DNA from: an uncultured Mesocricetibacter sp.
GTDB lineage: Bacteria; Pseudomonadota; Gammaproteobacteria; Enterobacterales; Pasteurellaceae
Reading direction: 5' to 3'
NCBI GenBank assembly: GCA_905373425.1
Contig: CAJPST010000075.1
Span: forward strand, 1 to 10,102
DNA length: 10,102 bases
Below the pieces are notes generated by a model that was not told the origin of the DNA, did not search any database, and worked only from the letters and a program-made list of their open reading frames with translations. A program made the translations under genes and the position numbers. Every line of letters begins with the position of its first letter. Position 1 is the stretch's first letter. Positions 1 through 7,197 of the stretch are shown here, piece by piece.

Positions 1-1
1 G

Positions 2-1798
2 AATAAAGATCAGCTACCGCAAATTTGTAAGGAATTGCGCGAATATTTGCTCGAGAGCGTGAGCCAAAGTAGCGGGCATTTGGCTTCCGGATTGGGCACG
101 GTAGAGCTCACTGTTGCTTTACATTATGTATTTAAAACTCCTTTCGACCAACTCATTTGGGATGTAGGGCATCAGGCATACCCACATAAAATTTTGACCG
201 GTCGACGTGATAAAATGACGACGATTCGCCAAAAAAATGGTATTCACCCTTTCCCTTGGCGTGATGAAAGCGAATTTGACGTATTAAGCGTTGGCCACTC
301 CTCTACTTCGATTAGCGCCGGATTAGGTATTGCTATAGCCGCACAACGTGAAAATGCAGGGAGAAAAACTGTTTGTGTGATTGGTGACGGTGCGATTACA
401 GCAGGAATGGCTTTTGAAGCCTTAAATCATGCCGGTGCACTATATACGGATATGTTGGTTATTCTAAACGATAATGAAATGTCGATTTCAGAAAATGTCG
501 GAGCCTTGAATAATCATTTGGCACGACTATTATCCGGTTCTTTCTATTCATCTATTCGTGAAGGTGGGAAAAAAATTCTATCAGGTATCCCTAATGTAAA
601 AGAATTTGTGCGCAAAACCGAAGAACACATGAAAGGTTTGGTTGCGCCGAGAGGTACGATGTTTGAAGAATTAGGTTTTAATTATATCGGTCCAATTGAC
701 GGGCATAATATTGATGAATTAATTAATACTCTTACTAATATGCGAACTCTTAAAGGCCCGCAATTTCTGCATGTTATGACCAAAAAAGGGAAAGGATACG
801 CCCCGGCAGAGAAAGATCCTATCGGTTTCCACGGCGTGCCAAAATTTGATCGTTTAAGCGGAGAATTACCAAAATCTAATACTAAACCGACTTATTCGCA
901 AGTTTTTGGCAATTGGTTATGTGAAATGGCAGAACAAGATCCAAAACTGATCGGAATTACACCAGCAATGCGGGAAGGTTCCGGCATGGTGGAGTTTTCT
1001 AATCGTTTCCCGGAACAATATTTTGACGTTGCCATTGCCGAACAGCACGCCGTAACTTTTGCCGCAGGTTTGGCAATTGGCGGCTACAAACCGGTAGTAG
1101 CAATTTATTCTACTTTTTTGCAGCGCGCGTATGACCAACTTATTCATGATGTTGCTATTCAGAATTTACCTGTTTTGTTTGCTATCGATCGTGCAGGGGT
1201 TGTCGGTGCTGATGGACAAACTCATCAGGGAGCGTTTGACCTTAGCTTCATGCGTTGTATTCCGAATATGATAATTATGACGCCAAGCGATGAAAACGAA
1301 TGCCGTCAAATGCTTTATACAGGGTATCATTGTGGTAAACCGGCTGCCGTACGTTATCCGCGTGGTAATGCGATTGGCGTAGAATTACAACCGTTACAAA
1401 TATTAGAAATAGGCAAATCTAAATTGGTTCGTCAAGGTGAGAAAATAGCTATTTTAAATTTTGGTACTCTATTACCTACTGCATTAGAAGTTGCCGAAGA
1501 ATTGAATGCTACTGTGATTGATATGCGTTTTGTGAAGCCGTTGGATGAAAAACGAATTATAGAATTGGCGCAAACCCACGAAACTCTTATTACTTTGGAA
1601 GAAAATGCCCTGCAAGGAGGTGTAGGAAGTGCAACCGCGGAAGTATTAAATTCAGCTAAAAAAACAACCGCACTTTTGCAGATTGGATTGCCTGATTTCT
1701 TCATTCCACAAGGTACACAACAAGAGATTTTGCATGACTTGAAACTGGATTCAGAGGGAATTAAACAACAAATTGAAACTTTTTTAGAAAAAGTTTAA
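2..1798 (+). CDS. dxs: 1-deoxy-D-xylulose-5-phosphate synthase, 5'-truncated by window edge
   Basis: Cytosolic thiamine-diphosphate enzyme that joins pyruvate and glyceraldehyde-3-phosphate to 1-deoxy-D-xylulose 5-phosphate, the first step of the MEP isoprenoid pathway, and also a precursor for thiamine and pyridoxal. The frame is open from base 2 (NKDQLPQICKELREYLL), which aligns near residue 24 of the 620-residue E. coli enzyme, so about 20 N-terminal codons lie outside; the TTG at 35 is internal. Visible hallmarks in order: SSGHLASGLGTVELTVALH, DVGHQAYPHKILTGRRDK, the GDGAITAG thiamine-diphosphate/Mg motif (GDG codons 383-391) with downstream NDNEMSISEN, the DVAIAEQHAVTFAAG segment with the catalytic Glu (codon 1040-1042, E. 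coli Glu370), DRAGVVGADGQTHQGAFD, and the C-terminal IGLPDFFIPQGTQ. There is no frameshift and the length is normal. An uptake signal overlaps codons near the 3' end. In relatives dxs usually follows xseB and ispA; here its upstream neighbour is not visible. Identification is secure. Confidence 0.98.
   Translation, partial: NKDQLPQICKELREYLLESVSQSSGHLASGLGTVELTVALHYVFKTPFDQLIWDVGHQAYPHKILTGRRDKMTTIRQKNGIHPFPWRDESEFDVLSVGHSSTSISAGLGIAIAAQRENAGRKTVCVIGDGAITAGMAFEALNHAGALYTDMLVILNDNEMSISENVGALNNHLARLLSGSFYSSIREGGKKILSGIPNVKEFVRKTEEHMKGLVAPRGTMFEELGFNYIGPIDGHNIDELINTLTNMRTLKGPQFLHVMTKKGKGYAPAEKDPIGFHGVPKFDRLSGELPKSNTKPTYSQVFGNWLCEMAEQDPKLIGITPAMREGSGMVEFSNRFPEQYFDVAIAEQHAVTFAAGLAIGGYKPVVAIYSTFLQRAYDQLIHDVAIQNLPVLFAIDRAGVVGADGQTHQGAFDLSFMRCIPNMIIMTPSDENECRQMLYTGYHCGKPAAVRYPRGNAIGVELQPLQILEIGKSKLVRQGEKIAILNFGTLLPTALEVAEELNATVIDMRFVKPLDEKRIIELAQTHETLITLEENALQGGVGSATAEVLNSAKKTTALLQIGLPDFFIPQGTQQEILHDLKLDSEGIKQQIETFLEKV
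1667..1675 (-). repeat. DNA uptake signal sequence inside dxs
   Basis: Perfect 9-base Pasteurellaceae uptake signal, seen here as the complement ACCGCACTT. It is read in the dxs frame as Thr-Ala-Leu (ACC GCA CTT), one of the usual in-gene translations of this signal. It falls in a poorly conserved stretch just before the conserved IGLPDFF segment; E. coli has PVPVLN at this place. Family knowledge: such sites promote uptake of DNA from the same or related species during natural transformation. Confidence 0.9.
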
Positions 1799-1898
1799 TT
1801 TTTTGTGAACTATTTCCAATTAAAATAGTCTGAGTAATAGCTAGTGCACTGCAATATGCAGTTGTCTTTTTAAATCTTTCTTATATTTAAGACCTCCC

Positions 1899-1932
1899 CC
1901 GCTAGATCAGCTTTTTTGAGTAGCGGTTTTTT
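1899..1932 (+). terminator. Probable rho-independent terminator after dxs
   Basis: A six-base-pair stem CCGCTA (1899-1904) / TAGCGG (1921-1926) with a 16-base loop is followed directly by TTTTTT, then CTTTT. It lies about 100 bases past the dxs stop codon and reads in the dxs direction. The loop is longer than usual, so strength is uncertain. The small hairpin at 1848-1862, followed by TGTCTTTTT, could act as a first weak stop. Confidence 0.6.
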
Positions 1933-2010
1933 CTTTTCTCTAAACCTACATCAATTAACTGATATAGCTGGCACTAATAGCAAAAACTCTGCAAAACAAT
2001 TAAAGAATTG

Positions 2011-2019
2011 ACCGCACTT
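2011..2019 (-). repeat. Extended DNA uptake signal in the dxs-dedA gap
   Basis: Perfect core ACCGCACTT. On the minus strand it reads AAAAGTGCGGTCAATT with an AT-rich continuation, which matches the longer uptake-signal consensus (core followed by phased A/T tracts) and not only the 9-base core. It lies outside any gene and is not part of a visible inverted pair. Confidence 0.9.
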
Positions 2020-2056
2020 TTAATTAAAACCAGTTGAATTAGTATATTTTGAGCAT

Positions 2057-2081
2057 AAAAAATGCGACCTTAAGGGGCGCA
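2057..2081 (-). terminator. Rho-independent terminator on the minus strand, with no intact gene upstream
   Basis: Read on the minus strand: TGCG-C-CC, loop CTTAA, GG-T-CGCA, then TTTTTT. The stem has six pairs and one internal mismatch (2067 x 2077). The U-tract (complement of 2062-2057) follows immediately. It would end transcription coming from the dedA side, where the minus strand has no complete gene. It sits 7 bases downstream of the TAA at 2091-2089 that closes the possible barrel-protein remnant. Confidence 0.6.
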
Positions 2082-2088
2082 ACCTAGA

Positions 2089-2274
2089 TTACCATTGATA
2101 ACTAGCACCGACACTTAATAGTGGATTTATTACCTCAAGTACCGGGCATTATAAAATCTAATATTGATAAACCCGCCCTAGATAATAATTTTTCCACACT
2201 TGTCAATAATACCAGCTTTTTCCTCCAATTAGCTAATTCGCCTCAATGTTGATTTGCAACAAATAAAGATTCAT
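2089..2274 (-). pseudogene. Possible decayed 3' end of an outer-membrane beta-barrel protein gene
   Basis: On the minus strand the last codons before TAA (2091-2089) read INPLLSVGASYQW. The final eight residues SVGASYQW fit the C-terminal beta-signal of outer-membrane barrels (polar-x-Gly-x-x-aromatic-x-aromatic, aromatic last residue), typical of autotransporters and other barrel proteins. The same frame upstream reads barrel-like pieces, QVWKNYYLGRVYQY and GGKSWYY, but is broken by TAG (2235-2233), TGA (2205-2203), TAG (2160-2158) and TAA (2151-2149). An intrinsic terminator follows the TAA. This is inference: in AT-rich spacer a frame with four stops is also what chance gives, and I cannot name the parent family. 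If real, only about 60 codons remain and the bulk of the gene is gone. Confidence 0.3.
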
Positions 2275-2283
2275 ACATAAAAT
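2254..2283 (+). promoter_or_regulatory. Candidate sigma-70 promoter for the dedA-family gene
   Basis: TTGCAA (2254-2259) and TAAAAT (2278-2283) are separated by 18 bases, giving four of six and five of six matches to the consensus. It lies about 70 bases upstream of the ATG at 2354. The gene stands alone between terminators, so it needs a promoter in this gap, but in AT-rich sequence such matches are common. Confidence 0.3.
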
Positions 2284-2353
2284 ATCTAGCAATTTAATAC
2301 TAAAAAAGGCACAATGTAATTTCCTGTCATTTTATTAAAACAACGAGAATATA

Positions 2354-2974
2354 ATGGACATTTTAGTTAGTTTTTTTACTGATTACGGTTATTTGGCTGT
2401 ATTATTCGTATTAATTATTTGTGGCTTTGGTGTACCGATTCCGGAAGATATTACTTTAGTTTCGGGGGGAATTATAGCCGGAATGTACCCCGAACAAGTT
2501 AATGTGCATATTATGTTAGTTGTCAGTATGTTTGGCGTATTGTTCGGCGACAGCACAATGTATTGGTTGGGTCGTATTTATGGGGCGCGTATTCTACGTG
2601 TGCGCTTTATACGCAAATTCTTAACGGTACAACGCTTACGTATGGTAAGAGATAAATTTGACCAATATGGTAATCGGGTATTGTTTGTTGCTCGTTTTTT
2701 ACCAGGCTTAAGAGCGCCGATTTATATGGTGTCAGGCATTACCCGTCGAGTCAGTTATACCCGCTTTGTATTGTTAGATTTTTTTGCCGCTATAATTTCA
2801 GTGCCTATTTGGGTTTATCTGGGTTATTACGGTGCCCATAAACGAGATTGGTTAATGGAACAAATTAAAACCGGGCAAACCGGTATCTATATTTTAATCG
2901 GTGCATTAGCGTTGTTTATAAGTTGGAAAGTATATAAAGCTAAGAAAGCAAGACATCAGGCTAAAAAACATTAA
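2354..2974 (+). CDS. DedA-family inner-membrane protein
   Basis: 206-residue integral inner-membrane protein of the DedA (SNARE-associated/VTT) family; members are linked to undecaprenyl-phosphate or phospholipid translocation and proton-dependent envelope homeostasis. Visible: a hydrophobic, probably re-entrant N-terminal segment (about 11-30) ending in the acidic motif VPIPED (Glu31, Asp32); a second hydrophobic stretch with an acidic residue (about 50-72, FGVLFGDSTMYWLGR); the family signature FVARFLPGLRAPIYMVSG with two arginines six residues apart (Arg114, Arg120), the spacing of the essential arginines of E. coli YqjA; then two membrane helices (about 138-158 and 177-194) and a basic C-terminus. 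A weak GAGA ribosome site precedes the ATG by a few bases. It is monocistronic: terminator downstream, glgP convergent. Which paralogue (YohD-, YabI-, YqjA-like) I cannot settle, so no symbol is given. Confidence 0.93.
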   Translation: MDILVSFFTDYGYLAVLFVLIICGFGVPIPEDITLVSGGIIAGMYPEQVNVHIMLVVSMFGVLFGDSTMYWLGRIYGARILRVRFIRKFLTVQRLRMVRDKFDQYGNRVLFVARFLPGLRAPIYMVSGITRRVSYTRFVLLDFFAAIISVPIWVYLGYYGAHKRDWLMEQIKTGQTGIYILIGALALFISWKVYKAKKARHQAKKH

Positions 2975-2993
2975 ATTCGTTTATTACGATCAT

Positions 2994-3053
2994 AAAAGAG
3001 CGGTCGATTTTTGGGTTGTTTTATTAAACTCGTAAAAAATCGACCGCTCTTTT
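2994..3053 (+). terminator. Long-stem terminator after the dedA-family gene, built from inverted near-uptake-signals
   Basis: The perfect 19-base arms AAAAGAGCGGTCGATTTTT (2994-3012) and its complement (3035-3053) enclose a 22-base loop; T residues continue past the stem on the plus strand. It starts 20 bases after the stop codon. Each arm contains AAGAGCGGT, one base from the uptake signal AAGTGCGGT, followed by the AT tract that is typical of extended signals. The symmetry also gives four T on the minus strand, so it may act as a backup stop for convergent glgP transcripts. Confidence 0.85.
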
Positions 3054-3114
3054 TTGTTTCTGTTAGTAAAAAACCAAGAATTTGATTAGTATAATGTAAT
3101 TAATAATAGGCATT

Positions 3115-3135
3115 AAAAAACGGGCTTTCGCCCGC
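3115..3135 (-). terminator. Rho-independent terminator of the glg operon
   Basis: Read on the minus strand: CGGGC (3134-3130), loop GAAA, GCCCG (3125-3121), then TTTTTT (3120-3115). A compact GC-rich stem with a stable GNRA tetraloop and a full U-tract, starting 21 bases past the glgP stop codon. On the plus strand the tail is only CTTTATTT, so the minus direction is clearly preferred. Confidence 0.92.
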
Positions 3136-3155
3136 TTTATTTAAGCAATCTAAAT

Positions 3156-5606
3156 TTAATCCACTTTTAATGGCTTAATTTTCCAGATTTTCTCCGCATA
3201 TTCCGCAATAGTGCGATCTGATGAGAAGAAGCTCATATTAACAATGTTTTGCAATACACTGTCAATCCATGCTTTTTGATCTTTATATTTTGCATCAACT
3301 ACTGCATGTGCATCCATATAACTACGGAAATCTGCAAAAGATTGGTAGTAGTCATAGGACTGTAATGTATGCATTAAGGATTGATAACGGGTCGGATCTT
3401 TCGGAGAAAAACGACCAGATACAATTTGATCCACTACATTACGTAAATCTTCATCTTTTTGGTAATAATTAAATGGTTGATAGCCATTACGACGTAACTC
3501 CTCTACCTGCTCAACCGTGTTACCAAAGATAAAGATATTGTCCTTACCAACGTTTTGTAAAATTTCAACGTTTGCACCGTCCAAGGTACCTAAAGTTAAT
3601 GCCCCATTCAGTGCAAATTTCATATTGCTGGTACCGGAAGCTTCCGTCCCTGCTAAGGAAATTTGCTCGGAAATATCTGCGGCAGGAATAATCAACTCAG
3701 CAAGGCTAACACTGTAATTAGGGATAAACACCACTTTCAAGCGTCCTCTTAAACGCTCATCTTGGTTAATTACATTTGCTACATCATTGATTAAATTGAT
3801 AGTTTGTTTCGCCGCATGATATGCTGAAGCCGCTTTACCCGCCAAAATAAACACACGTGGTGTCCAGTCTTTTTCTGGATGAGCAATCATTGCATTATAG
3901 CGTGCTACAATATGTAATACGTTCATTATTTGACGTTTATATTCGTGGATACGTTTTACCTGAACATCGAACAACGCATTCGGATCGATTTCTACACCCA
4001 ATTCTCTTCTTACATAAGCAGCTAACTTCACTTTATTATCGTGTTTAATTTCGGCAACAGCTTGTTTTAAGGCTGGCTCGGCAATATATTTCTTTAATTC
4101 GGTTAAATGGCTTAGATCTTTACGCCAATCAGTACCGATATATTTATCAAATAATGCCGATAATTTAGGGTTCGCCACCCCAATCCAACGACGCGGAGTA
4201 ATACCATTGGTAACGTTTGTAAAGCGTTCAGGATAAATACGTGCAAAATCGGCAAATGTAGAAGTAACCATCAAATCAGAGTGGATTGCCGCTACACCGT
4301 TGACTTTATTTGACCCTACTACCGATAACCAACCCATGCGAACTTTGCGATGATCACCTTCTTCTACCAGGGAAACTCGACGGATAAAGTTTTCATCAGT
4401 AGTAACATAGGTTTTCACATATTCTAAGAAATAATCGTTAATTTCAAAGATCATCTGTAAATGACGTGGCAGAATTTTTGCCATCATCTCTACCGGCCAA
4501 GTCTCTAATGCTTCGGACATTAAGGTATGGCAGGTATAAGAAAACACGCGACGGGTCATATCCCAAGCCTTTTTCCAATCATAACCTTCCCGGTCAACTA
4601 AAATATACATTAGTTCAGGAATAGCTAACGCAGGGTGGGTATCATTTAAATGAATTGCTACCGTGTCAGCAAAGTTATCCATCGTCCCGAAAGTACGTTT
4701 ATGACGTTTAATGATATCTTGCAATGAAGCAGAGACTAGGAAATATTCCTGGCGTAAGCGTAATTCACGTCCTGCCCAAGTAGAATCATCAGGATAAAGC
4801 ACACGAGAAACGTTTTCAATTGAAGAACGCTCTTCAATCGCACCGAAATAATCTCCTTTATTAAAGTCAGCCAAGTCAAACATATCACTTGCGTGCGCAT
4901 TCCATAAACGCAAGGTTGTTGCTGCCTTAGTGCCGTAACCCGGAATGATATTATCATAAGCAAGTGCAGTAATTTCTTCCGCATTTTGCCAGACGCATTT
5001 TTTACCTTCAAAATGAATATTACCGCCAAAACGAATAGTATGGCGCTTAGATGGACGTACAAATTCCCATGGAGAGCCTTTCTCTAACCATGCATCCGGT
5101 TTTTCGACTTGTCTACCATCTTCAATATGTTGTCGGAACATACCGTATTCATAACGAATACCGTAGCCCATTCCCGGTAAAGCTAGGGTTGCGATAGAAT
5201 CCATAAAGCAAGCAGCTAAACGCCCCAAACCACCATTACCCAAACCTGGGTCAACCTCTTTTTCCAATACTTCTTCAAGGTCAACGTCTAGTTGGGCTAA
5301 AGCTTGTTTAGCAGTATCATACATACCTTCGGACAACATCGCGTTAGATAATGTGCGCCCCATTAAAAATTCCATTGAAAGGTAGTAAATACGACGCGCT
5401 TTGGTATCACGGGCTTCTTTCGCCGTAGAAATCCAACCTTCGGTAACCAAATCGCGCATTGCTAATAAGGTCGCATTTAGCCAATCGCGTTGACTGGCTT
5501 CGTCCGGCGAGCGGCCAATTAAAAAGACAAGTTTATAAACAATTGATTTTTTGAAAGATTCAACGTCCTCAAGGGGGGCCGTATAAGAAAATTGTGCTTC
5601 AGTCAT
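3156..5606 (-). CDS. glgP: Glycogen/maltodextrin phosphorylase
   Basis: Cytosolic pyridoxal-phosphate enzyme (GT35) that phosphorolyses alpha-1,4-glucan ends to glucose-1-phosphate. The 816 residues compare with 815 in E. coli GlgP. Visible: the phosphorylase N-terminal segments YYLSMEFLMGR and DPGLGNGGLGRLAACFMDS, GYGIRYEYGMFRQ, HLNDTHPALAIPELM, VTNGITPRRW, KRIHEYKRQ, LAGKAASAYHAAK, and the cofactor signature EASGTSNMKFALNG, whose Lys663 (codon 3620-3618) forms the Schiff base. The open frame extends upstream to a TTG at 5684, but that extension crosses an uptake signal and is not phosphorylase-like. I chose the ATG at 5606, preceded by GGAGA (5623-5619) at a rather long 12-base spacing. It is the last gene of the operon, 79 bases after glgA. 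The cluster context favours GlgP over MalP. Confidence 0.96.
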   Translation of the reverse strand: MTEAQFSYTAPLEDVESFKKSIVYKLVFLIGRSPDEASQRDWLNATLLAMRDLVTEGWISTAKEARDTKARRIYYLSMEFLMGRTLSNAMLSEGMYDTAKQALAQLDVDLEEVLEKEVDPGLGNGGLGRLAACFMDSIATLALPGMGYGIRYEYGMFRQHIEDGRQVEKPDAWLEKGSPWEFVRPSKRHTIRFGGNIHFEGKKCVWQNAEEITALAYDNIIPGYGTKAATTLRLWNAHASDMFDLADFNKGDYFGAIEERSSIENVSRVLYPDDSTWAGRELRLRQEYFLVSASLQDIIKRHKRTFGTMDNFADTVAIHLNDTHPALAIPELMYILVDREGYDWKKAWDMTRRVFSYTCHTLMSEALETWPVEMMAKILPRHLQMIFEINDYFLEYVKTYVTTDENFIRRVSLVEEGDHRKVRMGWLSVVGSNKVNGVAAIHSDLMVTSTFADFARIYPERFTNVTNGITPRRWIGVANPKLSALFDKYIGTDWRKDLSHLTELKKYIAEPALKQAVAEIKHDNKVKLAAYVRRELGVEIDPNALFDVQVKRIHEYKRQIMNVLHIVARYNAMIAHPEKDWTPRVFILAGKAASAYHAAKQTINLINDVANVINQDERLRGRLKVVFIPNYSVSLAELIIPAADISEQISLAGTEASGTSNMKFALNGALTLGTLDGANVEILQNVGKDNIFIFGNTVEQVEELRRNGYQPFNYYQKDEDLRNVVDQIVSGRFSPKDPTRYQSLMHTLQSYDYYQSFADFRSYMDAHAVVDAKYKDQKAWIDSVLQNIVNMSFFSSDRTIAEYAEKIWKIKPLKVD

Positions 5607-5662
5607 AATGGGTGAAAGTCTCCGATTGCTATTAATAAATTTAAAAAATGTGTCAAATTTTA

Positions 5663-5671
5663 ACCGCACTT
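5663..5671 (-). repeat. Extended DNA uptake signal in the glgA-glgP spacer
   Basis: On the minus strand AAAGTGCGGTTAAAATTT is followed, after GACACA, by a second run of A/T bases. Core plus two phased AT tracts is the full extended consensus, the best example in the window. It begins 14 bases past the glgA stop and lies upstream of the glgP ribosome site, so it is transcribed but probably not translated. Confidence 0.92.
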
Positions 5672-5685
5672 TACAAAATTTCAAG

Positions 5686-7125
5686 TCAATTCGCTAAAAT
5701 TTTGCGATATAAGTCCCCATAACGATGTGCGGCAAGCCGCCAGCTAAAATCCTGCTCCATTGCTACAGTACGTACACTAAACCAAGAATGTTGCTTACTC
5801 CACAACACAAACGCCTCATTCAGCGCCCAACGCAAACCATTGCTATCGGCATCTTTAAAAACAAAGCCTGTTGCCACACGCTCTTTAATATTTTCGGTTG
5901 AACTGTGTACTACCGTATCGGCTAAACCGCCAGTTTCTCGTACTAATGGCAACGTACCGTATTTTAATCCGTATAATTGGGTTAAGCCACATGGTTCAAA
6001 ACGGCTTGGTACTAAAATGACATCACCACCGGCCACCATTAAATGTGACAAGGCTTCATCATAACCAATTTTCACAGCGATATTTTGCGGATATAGATAT
6101 GCCAAGTGCTGAATCCCGCCTTCCAAATGCGGTGAACCTGAGCCAAGAATGGCTAGTTGCCCTCCTTGTTTAACAATTTCATCTGCACATTCAATCAATA
6201 AATCTACGCCTTTTTGTTCGGTCAGACGGGTAACCATCACAAATAATAAAGCTTTTTCGTCTTGCGGTAAGTTGAAATAAGCTTGTAGTTCCGATTTATT
6301 TTTCTTTTTACCGGTCATAGATTTCAGTTTGTAATGCTCAGTAATATATGGGTCATTGTTCGGATGCCAGATGTTTTCATCTACACCATTTAAAATGCCG
6401 ACCAATCTACCTTGATGATCCAACGTATTCAATAGCCCTTGTAGTCCGTAAGAAAATTCAGGCGTAGTAATTTCTTTGGCATAAGTCGGGCTGACGGCTG
6501 TTACTACATCGGAATAAAATAATCCGGCCTTCAAATAAGAAATTTGTCCGTGTAATTCTAAACCGTTAACATGGAACATTTCAGGAGGAAAACCAAGTTC
6601 AAATAAATGATGATAGGCAAACAAACCGGGATAAGCCAAATTGTGAATAGTAAACACAGATTTTGCCGGTCGTCCGTTACGGTGTAAATAAGCCGCAGTT
6701 AACCCTGCATGCCAATCATGCGAATGGACCACTTCTGCCTGCCACCAATAATCTAATCCGGTAGCAAGCTCGGCACCGATCCAACCGAGTAATGCAAAGC
6801 GACGATAATTGTCGGCGTAATCGTTATACCATTGATCATGATACGGGTTGCCTTCTCGCGCATATAAGTGCGGTGCATCTATAAGGTAAATTCCAACCCC
6901 ATTATATTCGCCGTAACGTAACACTACGTGCCCCGCAAAACTGTCAAATTCGGCGACAACCCATGTATTGGGAATTCCTCTTACAATGGCCGGATAAGCC
7001 GGAATTAAAATACGCGCATCAATCCCAATCTCTTTTTGTGCGGCAGGCAATGCTCCCAAAACATCAGCTAATCCACCGGTTTTAAGTAAAGGATAAAGTT
7101 CGGAACAAACATGTAATACTTTCAT
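5686..7125 (-). CDS. glgA: Glycogen synthase (ADP-glucose type)
   Basis: Cytosolic GT5 glycosyltransferase of the GT-B fold that transfers glucose from ADP-glucose to the non-reducing end of alpha-1,4-glucan. The 479 residues match the family (477 in E. coli). The N-terminal domain opens with the ADP-glucose loop KTGGLADV (Lys15-Leu19), followed by SHDWHAGL and FTIHNLAYPG. The C-terminal Rossmann domain has VTRLTEQKG, LAILGSG and the SRFEPCGLTQLYGLKYGTLP motif with the conserved Glu377 (codon 5997-5995). The C-terminal FSWRLAAHRYGDLY is also typical. The ATG at 7125 is preceded by GGGG (7135-7132) six bases upstream. It is third in the glgX-glgC-glgA-glgP series, 72 bases after glgC, with a terminator-like hairpin in that spacer. 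Nothing is missing or broken. Confidence 0.98.
   Translation of the reverse strand: MKVLHVCSELYPLLKTGGLADVLGALPAAQKEIGIDARILIPAYPAIVRGIPNTWVVAEFDSFAGHVVLRYGEYNGVGIYLIDAPHLYAREGNPYHDQWYNDYADNYRRFALLGWIGAELATGLDYWWQAEVVHSHDWHAGLTAAYLHRNGRPAKSVFTIHNLAYPGLFAYHHLFELGFPPEMFHVNGLELHGQISYLKAGLFYSDVVTAVSPTYAKEITTPEFSYGLQGLLNTLDHQGRLVGILNGVDENIWHPNNDPYITEHYKLKSMTGKKKNKSELQAYFNLPQDEKALLFVMVTRLTEQKGVDLLIECADEIVKQGGQLAILGSGSPHLEGGIQHLAYLYPQNIAVKIGYDEALSHLMVAGGDVILVPSRFEPCGLTQLYGLKYGTLPLVRETGGLADTVVHSSTENIKERVATGFVFKDADSNGLRWALNEAFVLWSKQHSWFSVRTVAMEQDFSWRLAAHRYGDLYRKILAN
6866..6874 (+). repeat. DNA uptake signal inside glgA
   Basis: Perfect AAGTGCGGT on the plus strand, antisense to glgA. In the glgA frame its complement is read across Ala-Pro-His-Leu-Tyr (CCG CAC TTA), a reading frame different from that of the other in-gene copies. 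There is no clear AT tract after the core. Confidence 0.85.
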
Positions 7126-7153
7126 TTTTTACCCCAAATCTGTGAAAATCTAT

Positions 7154-7183
7154 AAAACAAATACGGTGCAAACGCACCGTATT
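7154..7183 (-). terminator. Terminator-like hairpin between glgC and glgA (possible attenuator)
   Basis: On the minus strand the perfect 10-bp stem AATACGGTGC (7183-7174) / GCACCGTATT (7169-7160) has the four-base loop GTTT and is followed by TGTTTT (7159-7154). It starts 14 bases after the glgC stop codon and ends about 30 bases before the glgA start. As glgA lacks an obvious promoter of its own here, the hairpin more likely allows partial termination or marks an RNA processing or stabilising point than a full stop. Confidence 0.6.
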
Positions 7184-7197
7184 CCTAATCGGTTTAA

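Larger units (their letters stand above)
1799..2353. other. dxs-dedA gap without an intact gene
   Basis: A 555-base AT-rich stretch. I see no reading frame of useful length on either strand and no tRNA-like cloverleaf. It contains a weak hairpin shortly after dxs (ACTGCA-ATA-TGCAGT, 1848-1862), a plus-strand terminator, one perfect uptake signal, a minus-strand terminator, a possible decayed gene on the minus strand and a possible dedA promoter; the stronger items are listed separately. Two terminators facing opposite ways imply that a gene on the minus strand once ended here. Confidence 0.7.

Noticed and set aside
1848..1862. Hairpin ACTGCA-ATA-TGCAGT just after dxs as the main terminator
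   Set aside because: Short and AT-rich with an interrupted T run; the hairpin at 1899-1926 with TTTTTT is better. Kept only as a possible weak stop.
1799..2353. Small RNA, tRNA or riboswitch in the dxs-dedA gap
   Set aside because: No cloverleaf, no recognised riboswitch core and no promoter convincingly paired with one of the terminators.
4962..4970. AAGTGCAGT, a one-mismatch uptake signal in glgP
   Set aside because: A single mismatch in the core sharply lowers uptake in the family, and one-mismatch 9-mers are expected by chance in 10 kb.
4736..5062. 108-codon minus-strand reading frame inside glgP
   Set aside because: It lies in another frame on the same strand as an intact, strongly conserved phosphorylase and has no recognisable protein character of its own.
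6125..6133. AAATGCGGT, a one-mismatch uptake signal in glgA
   Set aside because: Same reason; no AT tract follows it.
7126..7197. Separate promoter for glgA and glgP in the glgC-glgA spacer
   Set aside because: A TTGCAC and a TATAGA are present on the minus strand but only 11 bases apart; no acceptable sigma-70 pair was seen.
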